A stretch of DNA of 64,000 nucleotides. Origin: Ornithodoros turicata (lineage: Eukaryota; Arthropoda; Arachnida; Ixodida; Argasidae). The notes under the pieces are model-generated. The model did no database searches, had not been told where the DNA came from, and saw only the letters and a program-made list of their open reading frames with translations. The DNA lies in NCBI RefSeq assembly GCF_037126465.1, contig NC_088205.1, positions 31,169,482-31,233,481 on the forward strand, given 5' to 3'. The position numbers and the translations under genes were made by a program. Positions 40,931 through 51,556 of the stretch are shown here, piece after piece. Within the stretch, counting starts at the first letter, position 1, and every line of letters begins with the position of its first letter.

Positions 40931-43387
40931 CGTTTGATGGAACGGCATCTCGTACCTATTTCATGATCATACTTCGTGATCATATTTTGTATTATAGCAT
41001 GATCGATACCGACCAAAACGTTGTCGTTGTTTTCCGGCAAAAAGTTATCACTACGTTTCGAGTGTCGGGAATTCTTTTTGGCAGCAGGAATCCTTCGTTG
41101 ACAATCGTCCGTCGGTTATCTCATCGTCATGTTTCACGGCTGCAGATATTCGCCTAGAGATCGAACAGCGTCGCCACCATGCGGCTGCTCCGTGAACTGC
41201 CTTTAGTGGGGATGCGCCGCTTGAGTCGGTGCTTTCGCTGTGGTTATCATGCTCGAAAACGTGCTTGGAAGGATCAATTTCTGGACATTTGAGCTTTTAA
41301 AATCGCTTCAAAATGAGTGAAAATGACTTGGCGGAAGTCTTTTTTGAACTTCTCTAGTTCTCTGTACCAGCGTGCTTAGCGGGGAAGAAAACTACGGAAC
41401 GCGCATATGTTCCAGTATGCGGATTCCACTCGTCCTTATTTATATTATATTTGTCACTGCGGTTCTGTGTGTCAAACAAAATGTAAGCTAAGGTCAATGT
41501 TTTAACAGTTTTTTTTTTAAATCATAAGCAGAAAACTATGTCACAGTTATTTATTGAATGGTTTCTGTGCCAGCTGTTCGAAGTTACTTCATAATGCTGA
41601 GTTAGGATATTCTGCACGCGCTAAACACAAATTGTATCGAATGCATGAATATATGGAATATATGAATGCATGAATATATATATATTTATGGCACGGGTGT
41701 TTTTAAACGTGTGATTTTCAAGCCTTAATCTCATTTCATCTGACCGTATGACAGGCTAGACTTTTATCTTTCACATACGTAATCATTGGAACACGCGCAT
41801 TCAAGGTAAAATGCTATGACCATCCCTGAACGTTCTATGTAAAACACGCGTGTTTTTGGGGGGTATCAAGCGCGTGTGCAAGAGCGTGCCTCAGAATATA
41901 CCTGCCTCTGGAACCAAAAACTTAGTTTATATGTAGTTATTACCTGACCGGTAGCACCCCACACAAAGTCAAGTCCACCATACAGGTGTGGTAATCTCGT
42001 AACATATTTTAGCACCATTTAATGAATGCCCACACAAGAAACGAATCATAACTCGAACCTCTCCCGGACTCGCACGACCTGAATAACCACTGCTGTTATT
42101 CGACGCGAAAAATTGTAGCGAAGGACTTGAATACGTCATGGGCTATTCTGCCCTTATGCTGCATTCTTGCACATTTGTACATTCAGATTCATTGTTATTG
42201 TTGATTAGTACATTGTACATTTAAATCAGTGGATCAGGAATTCTGAGTGTTACTTTTTTTTTCTTTTTTAATCCTTGTTGTCTCGACGTAAGATAATTAG
42301 GTACAGGGAAAGACGGCTATATACACAAGCGACGAATAAATATTCGAGCGAGAGCTGCAAATGACTAAAACAAAATCCAGCTTGGAACAAAGGAGGCGGT
42401 GTTTCCCTTCAAAAGCGCACAGGAGATTTTCTTTTCACAACTTCGCGACTTGAGCGTTTCGCAGAGCAGCACTTTTTGTCAACTTCCACACCTCATCAGC
42501 GTTCTAAGTATCGCATTTCAACACATCCGCAATATGTGAGGCACTGACAGCAGCATTTCATCCAGAAACACTGCGATACATGCGTAGAAAAGCCAGAGCC
42601 TGCTGCGTCCGATCATGCCGTATCCCCACTGGGGCATCCGTCGCAGCGCCACCTACAGTTCGATCTCGAGGCGAACACTCAGCGATCTCCGCAATGTCAT
42701 CGAGGGCCGCCAGCCTTTGGATCTGATTTCAGGTGCTCGACACGTCCATATGACCAGTTTAATAATGGCACATCTTCATGACAATTTGTCTGGGTGTTTT
42801 CTGAACAACTATGACTTCGAGACGTAAATGGAAACTGGCGATGACCATGAAAATAACGCCGCTGTTCATCCTGTAGGCCGCAAAAGTGGCGACCTAGGAC
42901 GTGATGCCTTCACAGATGCTTCCTTTGGTGGTCACGTAGACAAAGTGGGGCCGATGATGACGAGGTGAGACATCGTGTCTCTTGCTCTCTGAGGAGGATG
43001 AAACTGCCCCGGAATTTCGTGCAGTCTCCATAGTGCTCCCGCTGCTGACCTCGATTTGCCTGGCTTGTGCGTGATGAAAAAGTCGCATTCCGAATGTTCA
43101 ACTGTTCAACGGGCACACCCGCGATTCCTCAGACGGTTCTTGACGAGGAAGGTGAGGCACATACTATCAGTGACTATACTGTGAGTCGTGGGACGTACAC
43201 CTGTGAGGCACAGATTGAACTTATCTGTCACTGTCCAGTGGAGGGCCACATTCGAGAATGTTTGCGTTCATGAGGTAGCCCATCGCGTTAAGTGCCCTGC
43301 TCGCGTATTCAATGAGTCTTTCGTTTTTGTCATTCATCTGCGCGTAAATGGCGTCTAAATCAGACTCCGCGGAGACGTTATATTTCA
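40931..43387. other. Unassigned, AT-rich stretch
   Basis: 2.4 kb without a recognisable gene or element. The segment 41640-41690 is built from repeated ATGAATATAT/ATGGAATATA words. Confidence 0.35.
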
Positions 43388-43635
43388 CACTCCAAAACAG
43401 AAGTTCACCACATAGCATGCTGAAGACCAACCATTGCATAGAACGATACCTTTATCGCTGTTGATTTGTTGAAAACGGGAGGAGTACGACTTTTGGGGAC
43501 ACTTATGTAGGTATCTTAAGTGTCTCAAAAAGTCGTACGCCCTGCGCTTTCCACACAGCAAAAGTTATAAAGGTATCATTCTGTGCAATGGTTGGCCTTC
43601 AGCGTGCTATGCCCTGAACTTCTGTTTTTAGAGTG
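43388..43635. mobile_element. Palindromic CACTCT MITE, copy 1
   Basis: The element is a near-complete inverted repeat. Its ends are CACTCCAAAACAGAAGTTCA and the complement of CACTCTAAAAACAGAAGTTC. The next arm blocks (CATAGCAYGCTGAAGRCCAA, CATTGCAYAGAAYGATACCT) mirror each other, with AAGTCGTACKCC words around the centre. TA follows the right end. No coding sequence. Confidence 0.8.
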
Positions 43636-43678
43636 TAGTACTGAGACGTTACAGTACGTTCAGTAGTGCAGACGTTGC

Positions 43679-43824
43679 AGAGACGGGCGGCGCCCAATGC
43701 AACAGCAAAAAGGCAGAAAGAAAAAGGAAGGCGCGCACCTCACTATAGGGTGGCTGATGTGACGTGGCAGACGGGCAGTCGAAGGCGCTTTGCCAGCCTC
43801 GGGAGCTCAGTCGCTAACGTGTTC
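43679..43824 (+). repeat. Copy of the SINE-associated 5' segment (partner of 39913-40060)
   Basis: GACGGGCGGCGCC(A/C)AATG, AGCAAAAAGGCAGAAAGAAA, GGCGCGCACCTCACTATAGG and GTCGAAGGCGCTTTGCCAGC are shared almost base for base with 39913-40060. Homology stops inside the tRNA-like head after GTCGCTAACGTG, so the SINE body is missing here. Confidence 0.8.
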
Positions 43825-44212
43825 AAGTATTTGCTGGTGCTTATGTGGCAAACAAGAGTTAGAATCCTTTTGCAGGAGTTCGCTCAGTGGAGGTGTGATT
43901 ACAGAGAAATCCTTTAAGTGCCACTATGAATTAAATCTCGTGTCTTCAGAATCCCGTCGGTGTCTCACATGGTACACTCCTAAAATAAATATTGTTTCCC
44001 TTTGTGAAGGGGAAGTATCATAAAATTAATTTCTAAATCTTGAGAAGTAACGTCATGCGGTGCCCAATATACGCGTCTGGCAACATTGCTTCTCGATGGT
44101 CGATTTCCGTTTCCTCACCATAGATGCTAGCAGAGCTTCAACATTCAGTGACGAGCAGAGACGCTCGTGCTGTTGCTAGGTGGGAGATGCCAACTCCGGG
44201 TTGGGGAGGGGG

Positions 44213-44275
44213 GGTATATGTTTATTATGAGGGGAAAAAAGGAGTGAAAGGTTAGCCTGCGCTACGGCTGCTTGC
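44213..44275 (-). repeat. LINE A-family 3' UTR scrap
   Basis: The minus strand reads GGCTAACCTTTCACTCC, then TTTTTCCCC, then ATAATAAACATAT, the conserved middle of the LINE A/C 3' UTR. Confidence 0.5.
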
Positions 44276-44299
44276 ACGTACTCTGGAGAGTCCGAATCT

Positions 44300-44465
44300 A
44301 TGGAACAACAGGAACAACTTTATTTTATTTATCTATACATACTGCAGCCTTAAAAAGGCTATAGCAGGAGTAGGCGTACATTGCTAGTGAAATCAGTAAT
44401 AGAAAGTTCTCTCATCAAAGCAGAAATAGAGTTCCATTGAACAATTGAGCGAGGAAAGAAGCTAT
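44300..44465 (-). pseudogene. CR1/L2-like LINE C-terminus and 3' UTR, left of LTR insertion
   Basis: The minus strand reads YSFFPRSIVQWNSISALMRE, then LSITDFTSNVRLLL and a stop. This is the typical C-terminal tail of CR1/L2-type ORF2 (SFFPRTIxxWNxLP). The UTR ends ATAAATAAAATAAAGTTGTT, a tandem AT-rich tail. The coding part continues at 46945 after the LTR element. Confidence 0.72.
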
Positions 44466-44469
44466 ACTT

Positions 44470-44777
44470 TGCAGGGAAATCTTGTGATAACTTATCGTTA
44501 TCTCGGTACGTTCGCCACCGACGCCGTACGGGGACGTGTCTCGTTGTCTGGACCTGCTTTGTGGCGCGAAGTGAGTGCCCTCGAAGTACGACGCTGCTGT
44601 GAGAAAGGGGGCTTTTTCCTGCTTGTCGGCTAGATGGTGCGGAACGGGGAATTCTTTTGGTATGTAATCTGGTTGTTTGCATTGTATTTCTTGTGTTGCA
44701 CCTCTTTGGCCGGGAAACCGGCGGTGGTCCTGGTGAGTGGGCCTCGCCTGCCCTTGGAGGGCAGTAGGATTCCCACA
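44470..44777 (+). repeat. 5' LTR of the tRNA-Lys element
   Basis: 308 bp. It shares AAATCTTGTGATAACTTATC, then GTTATCTCGGTACGTTCGCC at the start and CTTGGAGGGCAGTAGGATTC at the end with the 3' LTR. It has about 50 extra bases at 44560-44610 relative to the 3' LTR. Confidence 0.88.
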
Positions 44778-44780
44778 AAC

Positions 44781-44798
44781 TGGCGCCCAACGTGGGGC
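44781..44798 (+). promoter_or_regulatory. Primer binding site, tRNA-Lys(CUU) type
   Basis: The 18 bases TGGCGCCCAACGTGGGGC lie three bases after the LTR. Their complement is the 3' acceptor/T-arm end of metazoan tRNA-Lys(CUU) with CCA. Confidence 0.8.
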
Positions 44799-46226
44799 CG
44801 ACTGGCGGTTGGCTAAAGAGTTGTGCGGTTTTAGGTTAGGCGCGTGCTGACGGCATTTTAAGCGACGTTCTGGTTTTGGTAGTAGTGTCTGTTGTAGTGT
44901 TTTGGGGTACTTTTTTGTCTTTTCTACTTCCCTAGCTTCCCGCCCGCTTAGCCGAGGACGTCAGATACGCCACCATAAGGGTTGGCAGTGCGACTATGAT
45001 TGAGGGCTTCTCAGACCCTGTCCCAGGAAAAGCCGGGTGCTGCCACTGCAGACATGGCAGGACGCCCTGACTGTGCCTTTTCGACACCTCCACTTCTTCC
45101 CAGTACGGGATCCATTCTGGCGCACAGCCGTAAGGCAGAATAAGCCATACGGACGCAAATTCTGAACGCACGTCCCACGTGCCGGCTGCTCGCTTACTTC
45201 GCTCGAGACCTTCCCTTCCCGTGAGGGCTCGGAGTCTTTGCTCTTTTTCTTTGCGACTTGCTCGCAGTACCTGAGCGCCCACCGGCGCCGTCATCATATA
45301 GCGGGAGTTGCGACCGCTGGACGCAAATAGACTCGGCTGCATGCCCACTTGCAATTAACCAAGTGACGGTCTATGTGCCTTCTACACGGCGCGGCTATTT
45401 TATTCTTTCGTATTCGCACGAAAGTTTCTAACGCAGGCGTGTACTCTGATAGGCACCCCTGACCCATCAGCCAGCTTTAACAGTTCGGCGTATGCGGTTT
45501 TCTTCCGAGCGAGCTTCAGGGGACGAAGCCGCTTATCGCCGTTTACTGTGCGGGCGTACGACACTCGTCCTTGATCAAAACGGGAGTTTTCCTGTCTTAT
45601 CGGCGAGCGTATGGTAGACAGGAGCTCCAGCTTGTCTTATCGAACGTATCTGCAGTTTATTGCGGTAACGACGTGCTTTGATTTCACGGCAGTATACCCT
45701 TTTCGCCGAGCACAGTGCCCATGTTCCAGCAAAGCTTAAGCTGGCTTCATTCAGAAACGCACGTGTCTGACTGGTTCCCAACAGGCTTGGGGAGCGGTTG
45801 TTCCTTCCAAGTGTTCTTCACTGCAGCCCACTCTCTTTCGGGTAGTGCACGTAACGTTATTACTCGGTCGCCAAGACATGGCGCTCTCGTAGTAATTGAT
45901 TGTTTACATGAGTTGTTTACCGTTTGCACGGTTTGCAGTTCCTTTGGGGACTTATCAGATCCTTCCGCCAGGACGTTCCTCTTGGCGTTTTCTGACATTT
46001 TTTGTTTTCAGTCTGTACAATGTCGCAGCGTCGCAGGCACTTTGCAGGCCAGAGAAGTTTCGGCCAAAGCCGTCTGGAGTCAACACCTACGGATTCAACT
46101 AACAGTTGGAGGTCCTCCCGTTTCCGGTCTATGGCCACATGGACCGTTGTGGCAGACGGTGCACCAGCTTCATGGGCCTTTCGTTAGAGATGGGCTGCTC
46201 AGCCGCGGCCTCTTCGAGGGACGGAT

Positions 46227-46562
46227 TTGACACAGTTCCCTTCACCTTTCCGGGGCTTAACCATCGAACAGCGTCACCCGGTGGATCCCCCAATCCCGTA
46301 TACGGAGGAGGAGCGCCGTATCCTCTGCCCCGTTTGCCAAGTACCCGCGATTCATCGAACAACCCATCGCAGAGGCGCACTTCATCGTAGCCGAGTTGAA
46401 GTAGCTCGTGCTCCCCGAGTTGCTCACGAGGACGTGCAAGCCGCCCTCGCCGTTATCGCCAGACACCGTCCATGTCTTCTACGACAGCCGGAAGTCCAAC
46501 AACCTGATGTGCCTCTCGAGCGCATGGACGATGTGCTGATTGATATCCCCGATGACCTCTGA
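46227..46562 (+). CDS. Small ORF in the tRNA-Lys LTR element (111 aa), unknown
   Basis: The frame runs from an ATG at 46227 to TGA at 46560. It contains EEERRILCPVCQVPAIHRTT, then HRRGALH, a CxxC...HxxxH-like arrangement that could bind zinc, and an acidic end (MDDVLIDIPDDL). A second small frame (from ATG 46021, MSQRRRHFAGQRSFGQSRLE) lies just upstream after a splice-acceptor-like TTTTTGTTTTCAG (46004-46016), so a spliced leader is conceivable. No known retrotransposon protein domain is visible. Coding status is uncertain. Confidence 0.35.
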   Translation: MTQFPSPFRGLTIEQRHPVDPPIPYTEEERRILCPVCQVPAIHRTTHRRGALHRSRVEVARAPRVAHEDVQAALAVIARHRPCLLRQPEVQQPDVPLERMDDVLIDIPDDL

Positions 46563-46676
46563 ATGTGAAAAGCAGCCTTGACGTTGTTTGTTTGTCCCTT
46601 TGTTTTGTAAACGCCCGAAGGGCTGTACGGCATTTCGGTTTCGGAGAGTCTAGTCCATCTTTTGAGGGTGGGGGAA

Positions 46677-46940
46677 TGTGGGGAAATCTTGTGATAACTT
46701 ATCGTTACCTCGGTACGTTCGCCACCGACACCGTACGGGGGCGTGTCTCGTTGTCTGGACTTGTTTTGTGGCTTTTTCCTGCTTGTCGGCTAGACGGTGC
46801 GGAACGGGGAATTCTTCTGGTATGTAATAAAACTGTTGTTTGCATTGTATTCCTTGTGTTGCACTTCTTTGACCGGGAAACCGGCGGTGGTCCTGGTGAG
46901 TGGGTCTCGCCTGCCCTTGGAGGGCAGTAGGATTCCCACA
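46677..46940 (+). repeat. 3' LTR of the tRNA-Lys element
   Basis: 264 bp, TGTGGGG..CCCACA, with a TAATAAAAC poly(A)-signal-like word. It is homologous to 44470-44777 apart from the length difference. Confidence 0.88.
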
Positions 46941-46944
46941 ACTT

Positions 46945-47040
46945 GAATACATCAATGCGTGTAAAGATAGGTACAATGTTCAAGGGACGCGCACTAGGTA
47001 GTGACGAGGGCTGTGCAAAACTAAAATAGGAGGAATACGG
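46945..47040 (-). pseudogene. CR1/L2-like LINE C-terminal segment, right of LTR insertion
   Basis: The minus strand reads SFAQPSSLPSARPLNIVPIF, then TRIDVFK, and joins YSFFPRSIVQWN at 44465 when the LTR element and one ACTT copy are removed. Confidence 0.7.
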
Positions 47041-47194
47041 CATGTTGATCTGCTTGTAATGATGATTGATGTGTGTTGATCTGCAACAGATACCTGAGTC
47101 TTTCCAAAGTTCGCCTGTTGCTAAGGGAAGCTAGATTTAGGGAGTCACGGGCAGATGACGGAGAGAAATGCCTATCAGCTATGTCTATCAACTA

Positions 47195-47335
47195 TTTTAG
47201 TGATGATGATTGGGGGTCTTTCATCGCCAGGGCCGATACTCTACCCCATTGCTTGTGTAATGTGGTGAAATGGAATAATGAGTCGCCTCACAGTGAGGAC
47301 CGAAGTCCTACGGTGTCCAAAAAGGTCAGAAGTGC
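47195..47335 (-). repeat. LINE 3' end, minus strand
   Basis: The minus strand reads the last codons (LLTFLDTVGLRSSL-like, frame-broken) and then the UTR words CGACTCATTATTCCATTTCA, GGGGTAGAGTATCGGCCCTG and GCGATGAAAG, ending in an ATCATCATC tail near 47195. Same family as 24824-24934. Confidence 0.65.
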
Positions 47336-47494
47336 ATTGAGGGCAGAGCGTTGGTGGGCTGGATTTGACCATGAACCAAGCAGTTTTCACACAGTGAGAG
47401 GGCGAAAGTCCAGCTGATTTAGAGACACTGAAAGTGTGGTTCTAAAAGGGGGACATATGTTTATTATATATAAAAAAGGAGGGAAAGGTTATAT

Positions 47495-47835
47495 ATGAAG
47501 GATATATGCGGAGATATGAAAGATCTAGAACACATCCTTCTCCATTGCCCACACTACCAGCCTTCCCGAACCACACTTTCAGGGTCTCTTACTCAGCTGG
47601 ACTCTCGCCCCCTCACTTTGTTAAAATTGCTTGGTCCATGGCCAAATCCAGTCCACCAACGCTCTGGCCTCAACGCACTTCTGCCCTTTTTGGACACCGT
47701 AGGACTCCGGTCTTCACTATGAGGCCACTCATTATTCCATTTCCCACATCACTACCAGTAATGGGGTCGGGTATCGTCATTGGCGATAAAGCTCCCAATC
47801 ATCATCATAAAATAAAGTTGCTGCTGTTGCCGTCA
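47495..47835 (+). pseudogene. LINE ORF2 C-terminus and 3' UTR (24.8-kb family)
   Basis: MKDLEHILLHCPHYQPSRTT, then LTQLDSRPLTLLKLLGPWPN and LPFLDTVGLRSSL, with a stop at 47720-47722, match the end of the LINE at 22.8-24.8 kb at high similarity. The 3' UTR ends AAAATAAAGTTGCTGCTG. It is severely 5'-truncated (about 340 bp left). Confidence 0.85.
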
Positions 47836-48078
47836 TCTTGCCGTTGAAATAACGAATGATACCTTGTACATACCTTGTACAGGAGGTGCACATGAAAAAA
47901 CGTTAAGGGGGGGGGGGGAGGCGTAGCCAGACATTTTGGGAATGCTGCGGGTGCGTGTGGGGGTCTGAATAAAATACTGCCACAGCCACAGAATCATATT
48001 CCGTATGATCCGGATTGTCGTATAGCGAGCTGGAGTTTCTATTGCCTTGGGAAGAGCAACTCCAGCCTAGAAAGAGTT

Positions 48079-48150
48079 CCTCGGCTAGCTCAAGGGAAGA
48101 GCTCGAGACTCTTAATCTCGAGTGCGTGGATTCAATCCCTACGATGGGAG
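48079..48150 (+). tRNA. tRNA-Lys(CUU)-like sequence, probable pseudogene or SINE head
   Basis: CGGCTAGCTCA (A-box region), an anticodon stem-loop CGAGACTCTTAATCTCG with anticodon CUU, and a T-arm GTGGATTCAATCCCTAC follow tRNA-Lys order and spacing. The D-loop is one base short, the acceptor strands (CCTCGGC / GATGGGA) pair poorly and the T-stem has a mismatch, so I expect it to be non-functional. It sits directly beside a tRNA-Lys-primed LTR remnant. Confidence 0.5.
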
Positions 48151-48162
48151 CCTGTGACCCGT

Positions 48163-48600
48163 CCCGTGACTCACTGGGTTCTGGGCCCGACCACGCCTTG
48201 TCACCCAGGCACCCGGGTTAAGAGAACAGTAATGCCCGCCTGCCACGATAACAAGTTTATTCCACGATACTTTTTCAAACTGCCTCGCTTCGTGCATTGA
48301 ACCATGAGGCTGGCATGGAACACCAGAGGACGTCACGCTGGGCGCCAAATTGTGGGAATTCCTTCGTGTCCCACTGGGTTCTGGGCATGACATATTGTTG
48401 TCACCCAGGCGTAGAGAACGGCAACAGCAGGCGGGAGAGGGCGCAGGCTGGCTTGTACATCGTAGACGTAAAGAAGACACCGAGAGACGCGGAAAATAAA
48501 AGGAACGACACAAACTTACTCCAGCTTGCCACATGAGGCTTATTCCACAACACTTCTTGGATGTTAGAACTCATTTCGTGGCTCGAGCCCCACGGCCATT
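48163..48600 (-). mobile_element. Degraded LTR element with tRNA-Lys-like primer site
   Basis: Two direct repeats share CACTGGGTTCTGGGC, TTGTCACCCAGGC, AGAGAACRG and TTATTCCACRA (48172-48275 and 48371-48560). Between them, on the minus strand, TTTGGCGCCCAGCGTGACGT (48349-48330) resembles the tRNA-Lys primer site next to an LTR ending CCCACAA. The interior is almost entirely deleted. The left LTR is shortened. Confidence 0.55.
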
Positions 48601-48867
48601 TCGAGTTTGGAGCTTAACGCACGAAGTGAGGCGCCTCGCTTCGTGCCTTGAGCTCCAGATAAATTCACCGCACGGTCCGCGCCGCAGAGTCAGTCGTCAT
48701 TCAGAATGATCTGACAGAGGGCACCTGAATGATATCATTCGCTTTCTCGACTTGTCGAAAATCAATCAGATATCCAAACTGATACTAAAGGATGTGCACT
48801 TCCTGCCTTCAGCAAGTCAGGAAAAGTCTATATCATTTTTCTTGACTGTATCCGTCCGAGTGTGTCA

Positions 48868-48904
48868 TGCACACGACCTACTAGATTATAGCGACCATGT
48901 CATA
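48868..48904 (+). repeat. Left arm of a large CACTCT-family inverted repeat
   Basis: CATG, then ACGACCTACTAGATTATAGC and GACCATGTCATA are mirrored at 52231-52254 plus 52506-52520 once the MITE at 52257-52505 is removed. The outer terminal bases are lost on this side. Confidence 0.7.
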
Positions 48905-49121
48905 CTTCCCAGCGCTGCATTTGGAGGCTAGAGGTGGCGCTACTTATCGGTCCGGTTACTGCTTCCTCAATTTCTACAGTACTTTGTACTTTAGCTTACC
49001 TTCGTATTTTTGTACAAGCGGTTGATGTCTCACGAGAAATGCTCTTTTCTAAAGTTGATTATCATCATCATTCTACGCGTTTTCAGAGGAGCTGTTGCTG
49101 TCGTCTGCTACGGTAGTCGTA

Positions 49122-49423
49122 CACTCTTAAAAATGAACTTCACCACATAGCACGCTCCTAGCCAACCACCATCCCGAATGACAACGTTCTCGACCCTGAT
49201 TTGTTGAAAACAGGAGGAGGAGCCTATTTTGTGCCGTGCATAATGGCACAAAATAGGCTCCTCCTCCCGTTTTCAACAAATCTAGCGCGAGAACGTTGTC
49301 AACTCCCCTTTCTCCCACTTTCTTTTCCTTTTTTTTGGCTATAGTCGTGACGATGCCCACTTGAGTGCGGCCAACAACGGCAAGCTACCTCGACACCCCC
49401 CCCCCCCCTCATTTTTAAGAGCG
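49122..49423. mobile_element. Palindromic CACTCT MITE, copy 2, TA target
   Basis: Ends CACTCTTAAAAATGAACTTC and TCATTTTTAAGAGCG, flanked by TA on both sides. The central arms (GTTGAAAACRGGAGGAGGAG, then CCTATTTTGTGCC) form a hairpin of about 75 bp per arm with a short loop at about 49235. The right outer arm has been replaced by an unrelated insert with a C-run. Confidence 0.85.
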
Positions 49424-50816
49424 TACGTCCTCTTCTGCGCGTTCAAAATTCAGATTTCAATTGCCCCATTGCCCAATCATGATGTATATCCCGCGGGCCG
49501 ATGAGTAGCTCCAGCGGATCGTGCCGACGGGCTCCTCATAGGGGTTGCCGCCCAAGCAGCACGCCAATATTGGTCCAATATTGGACCCATATGGATTGCC
49601 AAGATTGCCAATATTGGACCAATATGGGGAGTGCAACCAGGCTCCATATTGGACCAATGCCCATATTGGCGAGCCCATTTTGCGCCAATGTTGCCAATAT
49701 TTCTGTGATAACACCAACGGGGAGTGCGTGTAATAACAAAGCATTATCTTGTGTAATATTCACCACAGATTAAACTTTCCTCTAATTTTTGTTTTTTATT
49801 TCTGCGGATCGAAAAAAAAAATACGAAGAACTACGCCCGCCTTGCTGAAGGACACAAGAAACTCCTAATGCCAAGGATCCCTCAGATGCCTTTATTGGGA
49901 TCACAATATTCTGTGAACTAAAAGTTCCCAACCCGCTCCGAGACTACAAAGGAGCCAAACACTTTCGTGACGGTGACGCACATACGTCAGAGCAATTCAC
50001 ACTGCTTGCAGCAACTTGCAAGCACCTAATTTTACAGAAGAGCCATCCCTTCCTATCAGACATTCTGTTTTTTGCTTGACCTGCCGCAACTCCGTTATCA
50101 TTACAGCAACCAGCGACATTTTAGCCCTATGAAACGTCCGTTCGAGCTGTCGCGCATGCGCATTAGCTGTAGGGCGCGTGATTTCGCTCAAACAACCCAC
50201 TCGCGCTCAGTCGGCTCGACCGATTGGCATTGGCATCGCAAAGGAAGATTGCGGCTATTTCCAGGGTATCATCCCATATGGGCCAAGTGTGCATAAGGCC
50301 CAAGTGATCAGAACGCCCAAATGTTCATAAGACCCGAAAAAAATTTGGGTCAAATGAGAAGGGCAGGGTAAGGTGTCCAGAAGGCCGAAATGCCCAGAAG
50401 GCCAAAATATTCATATGGCCCGAATGGTCATATGGCCCGAAACCCAGGAGGGAAGACCAGGAGTGACCTAGACACTGTATTTTCTTTGCACATATGCGCA
50501 ATATTAATTAAGTGGTGAATGTGACAGAGGAGAAAAAGGTAACTGAAATAAAAATATTAATAAAAGTACTGAAATGAAGAAACAAATCTTCAAGCAAACA
50601 AGATATAAATGTGACAAAAGTAAAATACACGTAAATATTGAATCCTTACAGCGTTCAATATTTCGCTCGGTACAGATTGGTAAGCTCTGTGCCTAATATA
50701 TTTATTGAACAAGTGATTCGTTTGCCGCATTAAAAGCTCTTCAACTTTCGCTTGAATACTGCTATGACGCACAATATGTAGCGCTTTTTCTGCGAAGGTA
50801 TCCAAGCCGGGCACGG

Positions 50817-50969
50817 CAGTAGCGTAGCCAGAAAAAAATATTTCTGGAGGGGTTCAGGAGGAAATTTGCATAGGAGAGAAGGGTTTACTCCTCGTTTCTC
50901 TCTTCCAGATGCGCTACCAAAGGTACGATTTCGGGAGGGGTCTGAACGTCGCAAACCACGCCTACGCAT
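50817..50969. mobile_element. Small CAGTRGCGTAGCC-type MITE
   Basis: It starts CAGTAGCGTAGCCAG and ends near CCACGCCTACGCATG. The interior has GGAGGGGTTCAGGAGG and TTCGGGAGGGGTCTGAAC, the arrangement of common GCGTAGCCAGG-ended MITEs. The ends are diverged. The word GGCGTAGCCAGACATTTTGG at 47921 may be another left end. Confidence 0.5.
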
Positions 50970-51390
50970 GGGACCGTTTTTTCCGCACTAACCCATCGGT
51001 GCAATTTTTTCCGAGACCATTTGTTCCGTCACCAAATTTTCCGGGGCCATTTTTTCGGGGCCGTTCGACCAAATGGCGCTCTATCAAATAGGCGGACACC
51101 TTCGAATTGATTCTGTAGCTGAACTCTTTGGAGACTACATTTCACAAGGCGGAAGAAGCGCATTGTTTGTGTTCACGTGAGATGCGCGCTGCAGAAGGAG
51201 CATATTCCACTGAGTGACCGAGTGCAATTGTCCAAAATGGGCACTGCTTGATGAACATAATAAATCTCAGTCCCGAGCAAAATACCAAGCCGTAGCGATT
51301 CTCGGCAAAGTGTGGAATTCCTGCGCAGTCACACCTGAAAAGCGATTTTACAGAAAAATATTTCTCGCATATAACTCGCACTGATAAAAG

Positions 51391-51556
51391 TACCGCATTT
51401 TTCTGTGTACGAGCTCCGTTATATATAAAAAAAAGTTCTCTGAAGAAGTCCTGCACAGGATGATGACCCGCATATGATGACATTAGATGACGCGCAGGAC
51501 TTCTTCAGAGAACTTCTTTCAATGTATAACGGCGCTTATACACTGAAAAATACGGT
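51391..51556. mobile_element. Palindromic MITE, 64-bp arms
   Basis: The arms 51391-51454 and 51494-51556 mirror each other, including AAGTTCTCTGAAGAAGTCCT at the inner end and ACCGNATTTTTCNGTGTA at the outer end. The terminus resembles the transposon end at 63251 (ACCGTATTTTTCGGATATAA). Confidence 0.78.

Larger units (their letters stand above)
44470..46940 (+). mobile_element. Nonautonomous LTR retrotransposon with tRNA-Lys primer site
   Basis: The LTRs 44470-44777 and 46677-46940 are flanked by ACTT (44466-44469 and 46941-46944). The primer site TGGCGCCCAACGTGGGGC starts at 44781 and is complementary to the 3' end of tRNA-Lys(CUU). A purine tract (GAGGGTGGGGGAA) precedes the 3' LTR. The 1.9-kb interior shows no Gag, RT or integrase motif, only small unusual frames near its 3' end. 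It interrupts a LINE C-terminus (minus strand), whose reading resumes across the element. Confidence 0.88.
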
